Part shown: one piece after another, positions 1-7,907 of the stretch
Position numbering within the stretch: the stretch's first letter is position 1
Layout of the letters: the number at the start of each line of letters is the position of its first letter
DNA from: Candidatus Woesebacteria bacterium RIFCSPHIGHO2_01_FULL_38_10
Lineage (GTDB): Bacteria; Patescibacteriota; Microgenomatia; UBA8517
DNA length: 42,224 nucleotides
Reading direction: 5' to 3'
Assembly (NCBI GenBank): GCA_001792215.1
Contig: MGGC01000038.1
Location: 73,761-115,984, forward strand
Notes under the pieces: model-generated
Told to the model about the DNA's origin: nothing
The model's database searches: none
The model's input: only the letters and a program-made list of their open reading frames with translations
Position numbers and translations under genes: made by a program

Positions 1-48
1 CAAGATAAGTAATATCCATTTGGGACATCCTAGCAAAGACCGGCCAAC

Positions 49-76
49 TTGACAAGATCCGGCTTTTATATATACT
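49..76 (+). promoter_or_regulatory. sigma70-type promoter
   Basis: TTGACA at 49-54 and TATACT at 71-76 are separated by 16 nt. The promoter faces the membrane-anchored protein that starts at 116 and would leave a leader of about 33 nt. Confidence 0.55.
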
Positions 77-115
77 GAATGTTTACAAAACCTCTGCCTT
101 GATTAAAATCTTCAT

Positions 116-1219
116 ATGCGCAAAGAAATAATTTTTGCTGTCGCTATCGGAATCCTTTTCGGAACGGCCATTGCTTTTGGAGTCTGGCGGGCAAATAAGG
201 CAATTAAAATAAATCAAAAAGAAGAAAGCTTTACCCAAAACGTAACTCAAGAAAAACCTGAACCGGAAAAAGAATTTAAGATCAGTTTACTTACCCCAGA
301 AGAAAATGACGTAATAACCGACTCCCCAGTCAAAATCTTAGGTTTAACAAAGGAAAACGCTTGGATGGCAATATCTGCTGAGGAAAAGGACTATATCCTA
401 CTTTCAAATGAAAAAGGAGAATTTGAACAAGAAGTTGGTCTTGTGGGAGGAATCAATCAAATAATTATTTTTGCTTTTAGCGAGCAGGGTTTATCAATTA
501 GTAAAAACTTAACCTTAGTTTACTCGACTGAAATTTTAGAAAAGGAGGATAAAACCTCCCCAGGCGGATCAACAGGGCTTTTTATTCTTAAGAATTCATC
601 CAAAATCCTGGCTCAGGAAAAAGCAACCGGAGAAGCTGATAGAGTTCAAGAAAAGGTAAAAGAAAGGCTCGATCAGACCAAAAATAAACTTAAAGCTTAT
701 ATTGGAACAGTCACCGATATCAGTAATAAAACGATACAATTAAAAAACAAAAACGATGAAATCCAACTTATATCTTTTAGTGGAGAAACAACTTTAGTCA
801 AAATTGATAAAACCTCGCAAAACATAAAAATAGATGATCTGTCTATCGCTGATTTTATTGTGGCAATGGGATACGTGGGAGAAAATCAAACACTTGAGGC
901 TGAAAGAATTTTATCTCTCAAACCCCCGGCAAGTCCAGGAAGAAACGCGGTTTTCGGCTTCGTAGAAAACGTAAGCAAAAACCAAATTAGCCTAAAAGAT
1001 CAAAATAACAATGAATATACTTTTGTTTTCGATTCCAAAACGCAAGTAACTCTTCAAAAAGAGGGTGAAATTATCAAATCAAAAAATTCAGAAATCGAAA
1101 AGGGCGATAATCTAATAATAATGTTTAGAAAAGATGAAGAAAGATTACTTGCAAGAAGAATTCACATTGTCTCCCAATTAACTCCCTCGCCCACCCCAGC
1201 AGATTCTGAAAAAGAATAA
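116..1219 (+). CDS. membrane-anchored protein with Ig-like segment and two OB-like repeats
   Basis: No enzyme family is recognised. Residues 4-25 form one hydrophobic helix after a short basic start, so the protein is probably an N-terminally anchored surface protein. Residues about 55-135 have the alternating strand pattern of an Ig-like or Big-type domain. A charged helical segment follows at about 160-195. The C-terminal half holds two similar beta units: GTVTDISNKTIQLK near 198 and GFVENVSKNQISLK near 281 align with each other. They resemble the small DUF5666-type domains of bacterial surface proteins, which is an inference. It is transcribed alone; the next promoter starts at 1231. Function is unknown. 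Confidence 0.8.
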   Translation: MRKEIIFAVAIGILFGTAIAFGVWRANKAIKINQKEESFTQNVTQEKPEPEKEFKISLLTPEENDVITDSPVKILGLTKENAWMAISAEEKDYILLSNEKGEFEQEVGLVGGINQIIIFAFSEQGLSISKNLTLVYSTEILEKEDKTSPGGSTGLFILKNSSKILAQEKATGEADRVQEKVKERLDQTKNKLKAYIGTVTDISNKTIQLKNKNDEIQLISFSGETTLVKIDKTSQNIKIDDLSIADFIVAMGYVGENQTLEAERILSLKPPASPGRNAVFGFVENVSKNQISLKDQNNNEYTFVFDSKTQVTLQKEGEIIKSKNSEIEKGDNLIIMFRKDEERLLARRIHIVSQLTPSPTPADSEKE

Positions 1220-1230
1220 ACTTATTGTAA

Positions 1231-1260
1231 TTGACACGATTAGTCGAAAATTGATATACT
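1231..1260 (+). promoter_or_regulatory. strong promoter of the hisS operon
   Basis: Consensus TTGACA at 1231-1236 and TATACT at 1255-1260 are separated by 18 nt, the spacer length that recurs in this window. The predicted start site near 1267 is only about 6 nt before the ATG of the small ORF at 1273. Confidence 0.7.
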
Positions 1261-1272
1261 CATCCTAATATT

Positions 1273-1365
1273 ATGCAAAACAGAAGCTTTTCCCAAAAAG
1301 TCTGGCATAGGCGCCATTCTATAACCTCTCCTGGGGAGGAAGCTTTTACTGTGGAAAAAACTTAA
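1273..1365 (+). CDS. possible leader peptide, 30 aa
   Basis: A 30-codon ORF begins 12 nt after the -10 box and ends before a terminator at 1392. The peptide has the stretch KVWHRRHS at residues 9-16, with one Trp, two His and two Arg codons, one of them AGG, crowded together. It resembles no protein family I know. Its place between a strong promoter and an intrinsic terminator, ahead of an operon ending in hisS, is that of an attenuation leader peptide. There is no room for a Shine-Dalgarno site, so translation would be nearly leaderless. It could be a chance ORF inside a structured leader. Confidence 0.45.
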   Translation: MQNRSFSQKVWHRRHSITSPGEEAFTVEKT

Positions 1366-1391
1366 ATTAATATAACTTTTATTATCAGGGC

Positions 1392-1417
1392 AACCTCCCC
1401 CAAAGGGAGGTTTTTTT
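1392..1417 (+). terminator. intrinsic terminator / attenuator before the hisS operon
   Basis: An 8-bp stem, AACCTCCC (1392-1399) with GGGAGGTT (1405-1412), is followed by a run of seven T. GGGGAGG at 1333-1339 is perfectly complementary to CCTCCCC at 1394-1400 and could act as an antiterminator. The same GGGGAGG can instead fold locally with CCTCT at 1325-1329. This gives the three mutually exclusive pairings expected of an attenuator. Confidence 0.75.
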
Positions 1418-1424
1418 ATTTTAT

Positions 1425-2678
1425 ATGGAAAGAGTCAAAATAGAAAAAACTGAGAAAAACTTTGCCACTGATTTACGTCAACTAGTGACCGATCTTGGTT
1501 TAGGAAATCAGGTGGGAATAGACTCCAAACCTTGCAGGTCGGGAGGAATTCGGATTATCTTTGCCGGAAAAAGAGAAATAAGCGCGGCTTGGGGCTCAGG
1601 CTTGGATCAAATAGAAAATGCTAAGTATTCCCTTTTAATTAAACTTATCGCCAGAAGTTTAGCTTGTGGAGAAAGATCGGTATCTTCCGGAGATCTTCTG
1701 GAAAAAGAAAGTTTCAGAGATGCTTGTGTTACTGAAGTTCAATTAAGTGAACCTTCTAAAGGGAATGAATTTTTATCATCTTTAACCGAAGTCGACGATG
1801 CAAGAATACCCTTTTTTTACGGATCAACCGACGGTTTAAACTTTGCAGAACTTCTAGAAACTGTTCTTACTGCTCGATACTTAGAGTCTAGAGGATTGGA
1901 TGCAACTGTTATTTTTGATACAGCAGGAAATGACTCTAAACGATCACGGCAGATGCTCTCAGAAAGCATTAGTGTTCTTCCTTATGAATTACGCCAAGAA
2001 TTTTTTAATTTTTTAAAAACTATTGGAGATACTTTGCAGGAACAAAGAATAAGCGCGGCAAAGGGTCTCTTGCCTAACACGAATCTTAGAATTTTACCTG
2101 CTGAACAGATATTTGACGCCCTGGGAAAAAAACTTACAGTTGGAAAACTCGCAGTTCTTGCCAAAATAGCCGGAGAGGATCCTCAACTCTTCCAAGGCGT
2201 GAGGGTATCTGAGCTATTAGCAAGCACTAATCAATCGAGAGAGGGTTTGCAACTACTTAAAACACTTGTCTCTGAAACTGGTTTGCAGCCTGCAGGTTTT
2301 ACCTACTACGCTAGAGATGCCGTGATCGCGGCCGAATTTCGCGGCATAGTTGGCTTTCCTTTTAAATTGACCGATCACGCAAACATTTACAAGATACTAG
2401 ATGGCTACTCTGCTCTCTATTCTCCATCAAAGGGAAGTGGGGCAATTCTTTGTCCTATCCAAAGACAAAGAATTCAAACCAGAAGTCAATCTCAAGAAGG
2501 GGCAGATCCTTTTGATGTAACTGCTTTATTTTTTTTATCCCAAAAGTTTCCGGAAGAATTTCACTTACTTATAGAAGACTTTACCCTGTCTACACGTATT
2601 CTTACACCGACAGAAGCAATTGGTATTGGTAATAAAGATAAGCGTTTTATCATTGAGGATTATTTTTTTAGAAGCTAA
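1425..2678 (+). CDS. unknown soluble protein, first gene of hisS operon
   Basis: This 417-residue protein has no signal peptide or membrane segment. I do not recognise its family. Residues about 130-168, with FFYGSTDGLNFAELLETVLT and then VIFDT, have the strand-loop-helix layout of a HUP/Rossmann fold. They recall the start of class I aminoacyl-tRNA synthetase catalytic domains (GxDPTxxSLHxGH), but the HIGH residues are absent. The match is weak and is an inference only. The stop lies 2 nt before the PIG-L gene, so it is co-transcribed with the sugar-type enzymes and hisS. The ATG at 1425 follows the attenuator T-run directly, and no Shine-Dalgarno site is visible. Confidence 0.75.
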   Translation: MERVKIEKTEKNFATDLRQLVTDLGLGNQVGIDSKPCRSGGIRIIFAGKREISAAWGSGLDQIENAKYSLLIKLIARSLACGERSVSSGDLLEKESFRDACVTEVQLSEPSKGNEFLSSLTEVDDARIPFFYGSTDGLNFAELLETVLTARYLESRGLDATVIFDTAGNDSKRSRQMLSESISVLPYELRQEFFNFLKTIGDTLQEQRISAAKGLLPNTNLRILPAEQIFDALGKKLTVGKLAVLAKIAGEDPQLFQGVRVSELLASTNQSREGLQLLKTLVSETGLQPAGFTYYARDAVIAAEFRGIVGFPFKLTDHANIYKILDGYSALYSPSKGSGAILCPIQRQRIQTRSQSQEGADPFDVTALFFLSQKFPEEFHLLIEDFTLSTRILTPTEAIGIGNKDKRFIIEDYFFRS

Positions 2679-2680
2679 AT

Positions 2681-3388
2681 ATGAAAAAGAAAAATCTTTT
2701 AATTATTTCTGCTCATGCTGATGACAATGTAAGTTGTGCCGGCACTGTGTTTAAACTGAGCCAAGAGTTCGGTTTCACTGCCTATGAGGCAGTTCTCACC
2801 AATTCTCAACTCGGACAAAGTTTCAAAAACAAAAAAGAAAAAAAGAAAAATTTGGTTGCGAGAGTAAGATTTAAAGAACTGAAAATAGCCTCAAAATACT
2901 TGGGAATCAAAAAAACATTCCAGTTTGGTAAACCCGACCTTAGTCTTGAATACAGCCAAGAAATTACTTTTAAGTTGGCAAAAATAATAAGAAAAGTTAA
3001 ACCCGAGGTTATCTTTCTACACAACCCCTACGACGCACATCCTGATCATAAAACTTCCTATAAAATTGGCCTAGATTCAATAAAAATTGCAGCTATGGGA
3101 GTTGAAAAAGAAAAGCTTGGAACTCCCTATAGGGTGCCAATTGTCCTTTGTAGTGAAGGGATGTTGCCTGTTAAAACTCAAATTCTGGTTGACATAACTA
3201 AGTATCAAAAAAAGAAAGAAAGACTTTTTAAGCTTTACTCTTCTCAGGCAAGTCCCAAGGCACTGAAGTTTGAAAAGGGTCTTTCTATGGTCAGAGGGTA
3301 TCAGCTGAAAAAAGATAAATCATTTTATGCCGAGGCTTTTACTTTACAGGAAGAGTTTCCAATCCTTTTCTTTGAAGAAAATGAATAA
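2681..3388 (+). CDS. PIG-L/LmbE family deacetylase
   Basis: The family comprises zinc-dependent N-deacetylases acting on GlcNAc-type sugars or related amides. The N-terminal metal motif is seen as AHADDNVSCAG at about residues 11-21 (usual form HPDDE; here Asp-Asp-Asn). The second motif HPDHKTSY lies near residue 122, within HNPYDAHPDH. The length of 235 is typical. No signal peptide is present, so it acts in the cytoplasm. It overlaps the following phosphotransferase by 8 nt and starts 2 nt after the unknown protein. The substrate cannot be told from sequence. Asn in place of the usual Glu after the Asp pair is a deviation to note. Confidence 0.88.
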   Translation: MKKKNLLIISAHADDNVSCAGTVFKLSQEFGFTAYEAVLTNSQLGQSFKNKKEKKKNLVARVRFKELKIASKYLGIKKTFQFGKPDLSLEYSQEITFKLAKIIRKVKPEVIFLHNPYDAHPDHKTSYKIGLDSIKIAAMGVEKEKLGTPYRVPIVLCSEGMLPVKTQILVDITKYQKKKERLFKLYSSQASPKALKFEKGLSMVRGYQLKKDKSFYAEAFTLQEEFPILFFEENE

Positions 3389-4148
3389 GGTTTTTTTTGA
3401 CCAAAAAAGAAAAGTTTTTATTAAAGTACTGAAAGACTCTTTTAAAAAAGAGAGAGAAATTATTGGGGCAAATTGTTTCCAAAATTTTGTCAACGTACCG
3501 CTGTACGAACCCCTGGACAAAAAAACCTTAAAGATAATACCTGCAAAAGGAGTTAAATCCACCTTAGTTGATGAGCAAATTCTCAATTCTCTCATTATCA
3601 ACCTATCTACTTTAATTAAAAAAAGCAAATTTAAAGTAAATCCAAATTTCTCAATCTTGAAAGAAATAGAGGCGATTAAATTGGTTTTAAGAAATAAACC
3701 TGCAATTACTGATTGGTTAACTTCTCTCCAACTTTCTTTGGGTAGGAAAAATCTTTATCCGGTGCACGGAGATTTACAAAAACAAAACATCTTTGTAGCC
3801 AATAACAAAATCTCACTAATTGATTTTGAGCATTTCAGCTTCGCTCCGCTGGAACTGGAATTTGCTAATAATCTTTTTTTCAATAGCCCAAACTGCCTGG
3901 ATGTTGGAAAGATTATTCCTCCCCTTATCAAGAGAAAAATCGTCAGCAAGGATTTACTTACTCGTATGCTAGTTTTATACTCAATTAGGAAACTCGCAAA
4001 AGGATTAAAGGTAAAAGAGGTTGAAAAAAGACTTTCGCAAGGATTAGAGAAAATAGAAACGATTGTGGGAAAAGATCTTTCCCTTAGACTGCTTGATTTC
4101 AGAAGCGTTAAAAAGATTGACTGGACAGGGAGTTCGTGTCTTGCCTGA
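3381..4148 (+). CDS. APH/choline-kinase-like phosphotransferase
   Basis: The catalytic Brenner motif HGDLQKQNIF and the metal-binding LIDFEH, about 15 residues further on, place this in the aminoglycoside/choline kinase superfamily. An upstream Lys in VFIKVLKD and a helix Glu in KKEREIIG could serve as the ATP-binding Lys-Glu pair. I chose the ATG at 3381, which overlaps the PIG-L stop by 8 nt, over the longer reading from 3327, because the extra residues are read out of frame from PIG-L coding sequence. The product is about 255 residues. The substrate is unknown; the neighbouring deacetylase makes an amino-sugar or phospholipid headgroup possible. Confidence 0.82.
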   Translation: MNKVFFDQKRKVFIKVLKDSFKKEREIIGANCFQNFVNVPLYEPLDKKTLKIIPAKGVKSTLVDEQILNSLIINLSTLIKKSKFKVNPNFSILKEIEAIKLVLRNKPAITDWLTSLQLSLGRKNLYPVHGDLQKQNIFVANNKISLIDFEHFSFAPLELEFANNLFFNSPNCLDVGKIIPPLIKRKIVSKDLLTRMLVLYSIRKLAKGLKVKEVEKRLSQGLEKIETIVGKDLSLRLLDFRSVKKIDWTGSSCLA

Positions 4149-4165
4149 ACTTTTAAACTGAACAT

Positions 4166-5416
4166 ATGAATAAACAAAAACTTCAAACTCTCAAAGGTTT
4201 TAGGGATTTTTTGCCGGCTGATGCCAAAAAACGTCAATTTACAATTGAAACTATTAAGCAAACTTTTGAGCTTTTCGGATTTGAGCCTTTGGAAACTCCA
4301 GCACTGGAATACCAGGAGGTTCTTCTGGGAAAATATGGTGAGGAAGCTGACAAGCTTGTCTATACATTCAAAGATAAAGGTAGAAGAGAAGTCGCACTGC
4401 GTTACGATCAGACCGTACCAACAGCTCGGGTCTTAGCTACCTATCAACAAAGATTAGCCATGCCTTTTCGTCGCTACCAAACTCAACCTGTATGGCGAGC
4501 TGAAAGACCCCAAAAAGGAAGGTTCAGAGAAATTCTTCAGTGTGACGCTGATATTTACGGATCAGCCTCTCCCCTTGCTGACACGGAAATTATTTCTTTA
4601 GCAAACTCAGTTTTCAAAAACTTAGGCTTTCAAAACTTTAGTATTTTTATCAATGACCGTAAAATACTTTTTGAACTGATGAACTACTCCTCAATCCCTG
4701 AAAACCTTCATCTTCAGGTAATTAGCGAAATTGACAAACTGGACAGAAAGGATAAAGAAGAAGTCACAATTGAGCTTACCAATTTGGGACTCTCTCAGAA
4801 AACTATAAATCATCTTTTCCAACACTTGGAGACATCCAAGCCGACCGAGAACATTGAGAAAATTACCGAATATGCCAAACTCATGGGTGTTGAAAAGGAT
4901 AAATTAAAGTTCCAGGCTCGACTTGCCCGAGGGCTGGATTATTACACCAGCACGATATTTGAAATAAAAATTGACGAGTACAAAGGCGGCTCAGTTGCCG
5001 GTGGAGGAAGGTACGACAACTTAATTGAAAAACTCTCCGGAAATTCAATCCCGGCTGTGGGAATTGCCTTTGGTATCGATAGGATCATTGAAGCAATGCA
5101 GGAAATTAAGCTTTTTTCCCAAGAAGAAAAAAGGCTTGGCTCTCTAATTACAATTTTTAACCCAGAGCTTATTCCAAGATCCTTGCGGGTGGCAAGAATC
5201 CTAAGACAAGCAAAAATTCCTTGTGAAATCTTCGTCGACCAGACTAAAGACCTTAAAAAACAACTAAAGTACGCCGATAAAAAGGGAATTAAATGGTTGA
5301 TTGTCATCGGTCCTGATGAGGCTAAAAATGCTTCAGTAATTTTAAAGGACTTAGAGACAGGATACCAGGAAAGCATTAAATTAAATGATTTAATAAGATA
5401 TTTATTAAAAAGATAA
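4166..5416 (+). CDS. hisS: histidyl-tRNA synthetase
   Basis: This is the class II synthetase charging tRNA-His. Motif 1 with the ALRYDQTVPTAR segment lies near residues 75-90. Motif 2 is YQTQPVWRAERPQKGRFRE, near 107. The histidine-specific LARGLDYYTSTIFE lies at about 252-265. Motif 3 is GGGRYDNLI followed by GIAFGIDRI, near 277-305. A C-terminal anticodon-binding domain follows. The length of 416 is normal. It is the last gene of the operon, 17 nt after the phosphotransferase, and would be controlled by the leader at 1231-1417 if that leader is a true attenuator. Confidence 0.97.
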   Translation: MNKQKLQTLKGFRDFLPADAKKRQFTIETIKQTFELFGFEPLETPALEYQEVLLGKYGEEADKLVYTFKDKGRREVALRYDQTVPTARVLATYQQRLAMPFRRYQTQPVWRAERPQKGRFREILQCDADIYGSASPLADTEIISLANSVFKNLGFQNFSIFINDRKILFELMNYSSIPENLHLQVISEIDKLDRKDKEEVTIELTNLGLSQKTINHLFQHLETSKPTENIEKITEYAKLMGVEKDKLKFQARLARGLDYYTSTIFEIKIDEYKGGSVAGGGRYDNLIEKLSGNSIPAVGIAFGIDRIIEAMQEIKLFSQEEKRLGSLITIFNPELIPRSLRVARILRQAKIPCEIFVDQTKDLKKQLKYADKKGIKWLIVIGPDEAKNASVILKDLETGYQESIKLNDLIRYLLKR

Positions 5417-5493
5417 ACTACTTCGACCTAAAGTCCATTTGCAAGTATTCTCCTGCTTGAATCTTTATAGCACCGACCTATATCATTTAATTC

Positions 5494-6396
5494 ATGAGCT
5501 CATATCGCCTGCGCGCCTATTTTTATTTAATCATTATTTCGATTATCTGGGGGGCAGCTGGCCCGATTATTAAATTTACCCTGGGCGGAATTGACCCTCT
5601 TCCCTTCCTTTCTTACAGATTGGCAATTGCCAGTTTATTTTCTTTGGCCTTTTTCTTTGCCAAAGGAGTTAGGCTTCCCAAATCAAAATCAAGTCTGCTT
5701 TTGCTTTTTTTGTATGGATTTTTGGCTGTTCCGCTTGCTCTGGGGATCCTTTTTATCGGTCTTTCCAGCGCAACTGTTCTGGATCTTACTTTAATTAGTG
5801 CTATTGGTCCAATGGTTGTAACTTTAGGAGCCGGCTTTCTTCTGCACGAACACATCACAAAAAAGGAAAGATTGGGAATCGTAGTTGTCCTTATCGGAGT
5901 ATTTTTAAATATCTTCTATCCCCTATTGGCAAATGGTCAATCCCATTTTACAGGAAATTTATTTCTTTTAGCTTTCCTCTTCGCTGATTCAAGCTCAGCT
6001 CTGCTTGCCAAATTTGCAGTTCGTAAAAAAATCAACTCAATTACCCTAACCAACAGCGCATTTCTTATAGGAGCCGTATTTTTAATACCAATAACCTCCC
6101 AAAAATACGGATTTGCTAACCTTGTATCTACAATCATAAATTTACCGCTCAGGTACCACTTGGGTGTTTGGTATATGGCTTTAATTTCAGGCAGTCTGGC
6201 TTACTATCTTTATGTTAAAGCTCAACGATCAATTGAGGTTTCTGAAGCCATACTATTTAATTATCTTCAACCGGTCTTTTCGATTCCCCTAGCACTATTT
6301 TGGCTGGGAGAAAAAATTACTCCGGCATTTCTTCTAGGAGCACTAATTATTGCATTAGGAGTGATAATCGCTGAATACAAAAAGGCTTATAAGTAG
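5494..6396 (+). CDS. EamA/DMT family transporter
   Basis: This 300-residue polytopic protein has about ten hydrophobic helices arranged as two EamA repeats, roughly residues 8-138 and 150-295. The repeat starts LIIISIIWGAAGPIIK and LFLLAFLFADSSSALLAK are typical. Conserved helix-end features include SAIGPMVVTLGAGFLLHE and YLQPVFSIPLALFWLGEKI near the end of each half. The family exports or imports small metabolites by proton coupling; the substrate is not predictable. It stands alone, 77 nt after hisS, with no clear promoter or terminator seen in the gap. Confidence 0.92.
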   Translation: MSSYRLRAYFYLIIISIIWGAAGPIIKFTLGGIDPLPFLSYRLAIASLFSLAFFFAKGVRLPKSKSSLLLLFLYGFLAVPLALGILFIGLSSATVLDLTLISAIGPMVVTLGAGFLLHEHITKKERLGIVVVLIGVFLNIFYPLLANGQSHFTGNLFLLAFLFADSSSALLAKFAVRKKINSITLTNSAFLIGAVFLIPITSQKYGFANLVSTIINLPLRYHLGVWYMALISGSLAYYLYVKAQRSIEVSEAILFNYLQPVFSIPLALFWLGEKITPAFLLGALIIALGVIIAEYKKAYK

Positions 6397-6508
6397 TAAT
6401 TCTTTCTGTTCAAATTAATTATTCTAATCAAAGAAGTGTTTTCTGTTTAATCTATGTCCTGCATTAAAAACACATCTTCCCCCAAGCCGTAATTGTCTCA
6501 TTTCATCA

Positions 6509-6775
6509 TCATAAGGCACAATATTGGGGCATCTTCAAAAGTCTATCGTCAGACCCTTTCTTGTTAAGATGAAGGGCTTGTACTTCGCCTCTAATAGGAT
6601 GTTGATTAACTTGACCGTCATTTCCTAAATAAGGATAGGTTACATTCTCATCCGACCAACAAGAAACTATCACCCAACCAGAAAGAAAAGTCCCTTCTTT
6701 TCTATCATAAGCTTGGGAAGCACAAAACGTAAGCATTTGGCCTTTTTTAACCTTAAATATCTCCGCAATACCCAT
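6509..6775 (-). CDS. small unknown protein
   Basis: This is an 88-residue reading from the ATG at 6775. A longer start at 6856 would run through the divergent rpmE promoter and is disfavoured. The minus strand carries an extended -10 element, TGCTACAAT, near 6805-6813, and a weak GAGAAG ribosome site. The protein contains GWVIVSCWSDENVTYPYLGN and is soluble, with several aromatic residues. I do not recognise it. It diverges from rpmE. Confidence 0.5.
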   Translation of the reverse strand: MGIAEIFKVKKGQMLTFCASQAYDRKEGTFLSGWVIVSCWSDENVTYPYLGNDGQVNQHPIRGEVQALHLNKKGSDDRLLKMPQYCAL

Positions 6776-6845
6776 TAAAGTTACTTCTCTAAAACCAATG
6801 TTATTGTAGCAAATAAAAGTTAATTTTGCTATAATTCTATTTATT

Positions 6846-7184
6846 ATGAAAGCCAAAATTCATCCCAGGACTTACTTTAATGCAAAAGTTAGCTGCGCCT
6901 GTGGCAACATTTTTACAACTGCATCCACACTTCAACAAATTACTGTTGAGGTCTGTAGCGCCTGCCATCCTTTTTATACCGGACAGATGAAATATGTGGA
7001 TACAGCTGGACGAGTCACCGCATTTAAACAAAGAAAGGCTAAAGCCCAAAAAAAGGTTATCTCGAAAACTGAAAAAAGAAAACTAAAACACCAGAAGAAA
7101 ATAGAAAAAGAGCTTAAAAAACCAGAAACTTTAGGTGAGCTTCGAAAAAAAGCCAAAGAGAAAAAGAAAAAAAAGGAAAGTTAA
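6846..7184 (+). CDS. rpmE: ribosomal protein L31 (bL31) with basic C-terminal tail
   Basis: The core, residues 1-62, is bL31. It has the zinc-type pairs SCACGN (CxC) and VCSACHPF (CxxC), then the typical [14 protein letters not shown]. About 50 extra residues after position 62 are almost all Lys, Glu and Arg, so the protein is 112 instead of about 70 residues. An extended -10, TTGCTATAAT ending at 6835, lies 10 nt before the ATG, so the leader is minimal. The release factor gene follows after 12 nt, matching the common rpmE-prfA pairing. Confidence 0.95.
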   Translation: MKAKIHPRTYFNAKVSCACGNIFTTASTLQQITVEVCSACHPFYTGQMKYVDTAGRVTAFKQRKAKAQKKVISKTEKRKLKHQKKIEKELKKPETLGELRKKAKEKKKKKES

Positions 7185-7196
7185 GTTGAAGTTATC

Positions 7197-7889
7197 GTGT
7201 TACAAAAAGCCTATATCGAAATTAGACCTGCAGCAGGGGGAAATGAAGCCAAAATTTGGGCCGGCGATCTTCTCAGAATGTATATGCGCTTCGCAATAAA
7301 ATCCACTTGGAAAGTAAATCCGATTGATGAAACTGTTCTTATTGTCAAGGGAGAGGGTGCCTTTGATCTTCTTAAAAATGAATCGGGAGTTCACCGAGTC
7401 CAAAGAATTCCTCTGACTGAAAAAAGAGGGCGAATCCACACATCCACAGCAACGGTTGCAGTTTTACCTGAAATAAAAGAGTCGGAAATAACCATCAACC
7501 CCAATGAGTTAGAATGGCAGTTTTATCGGGCTTCAACACAGGGAGGACAAAATGTTCAAAAAGTTTCAACCGCAGTTAGAGTTACCCATAAGCCCACAGG
7601 TACTGCAGTAACAGCCCAAGAAGAACGCTTTCAGGAACAAAACAGAAGAATTGCGCTCGAGCTGCTTCGGGCTAAACTTTGGCAGAAAGAGGAAGAAGAA
7701 AAATTAAAAACTATTGCCAATTACCGTTCAGCTATCGGACGCGGCATGCGAGCTGAAAAAATAAGAACGTATAACTTCCCACAAAATAGGCTCAGTGACC
7801 ACAGATTAACTAAATCCTGGGGTAATTTGGAAATCATAATGAATGGAGCTTTGGAAAAAATTCTTGACGCAACTAAAAAATCAGATTAA
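7197..7889 (+). CDS. prfA: peptide chain release factor 1, domain 1 missing
   Basis: The factor releases the finished peptide at UAA and UAG codons. The tripeptide region reads RVQRIPLTE, matching the PxT type of RF1 and not the SPF type of RF2. The catalytic GGQ is in YRASTQGGQNVQKVST near residue 118. The C-terminal RAEKIRTYNFPQNRLSDHR is typical. Translation starts at GTG 7197 right in domain 2 (IEIRPAAGGNEA), so the ~110 residues of domain 1 are absent: 230 residues against about 355. An in-frame TAA at 7182-7184, which is the rpmE stop, rules out an upstream extension. Confidence 0.9.
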   Translation: MLQKAYIEIRPAAGGNEAKIWAGDLLRMYMRFAIKSTWKVNPIDETVLIVKGEGAFDLLKNESGVHRVQRIPLTEKRGRIHTSTATVAVLPEIKESEITINPNELEWQFYRASTQGGQNVQKVSTAVRVTHKPTGTAVTAQEERFQEQNRRIALELLRAKLWQKEEEEKLKTIANYRSAIGRGMRAEKIRTYNFPQNRLSDHRLTKSWGNLEIIMNGALEKILDATKKSD

Positions 7890-7907
7890 CTAGTATCTAA
7901 ACTCTTC

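Noticed and set aside
1267-1412. T-box riboswitch upstream of the hisS operon
   Set aside because: No T-box core sequence or specifier-loop/antiterminator consensus is visible, and the leader is shorter than a T-box.
3755-4261. 168-aa minus-strand ORF
   Set aside because: It is the antisense shadow of the phosphotransferase and hisS start.
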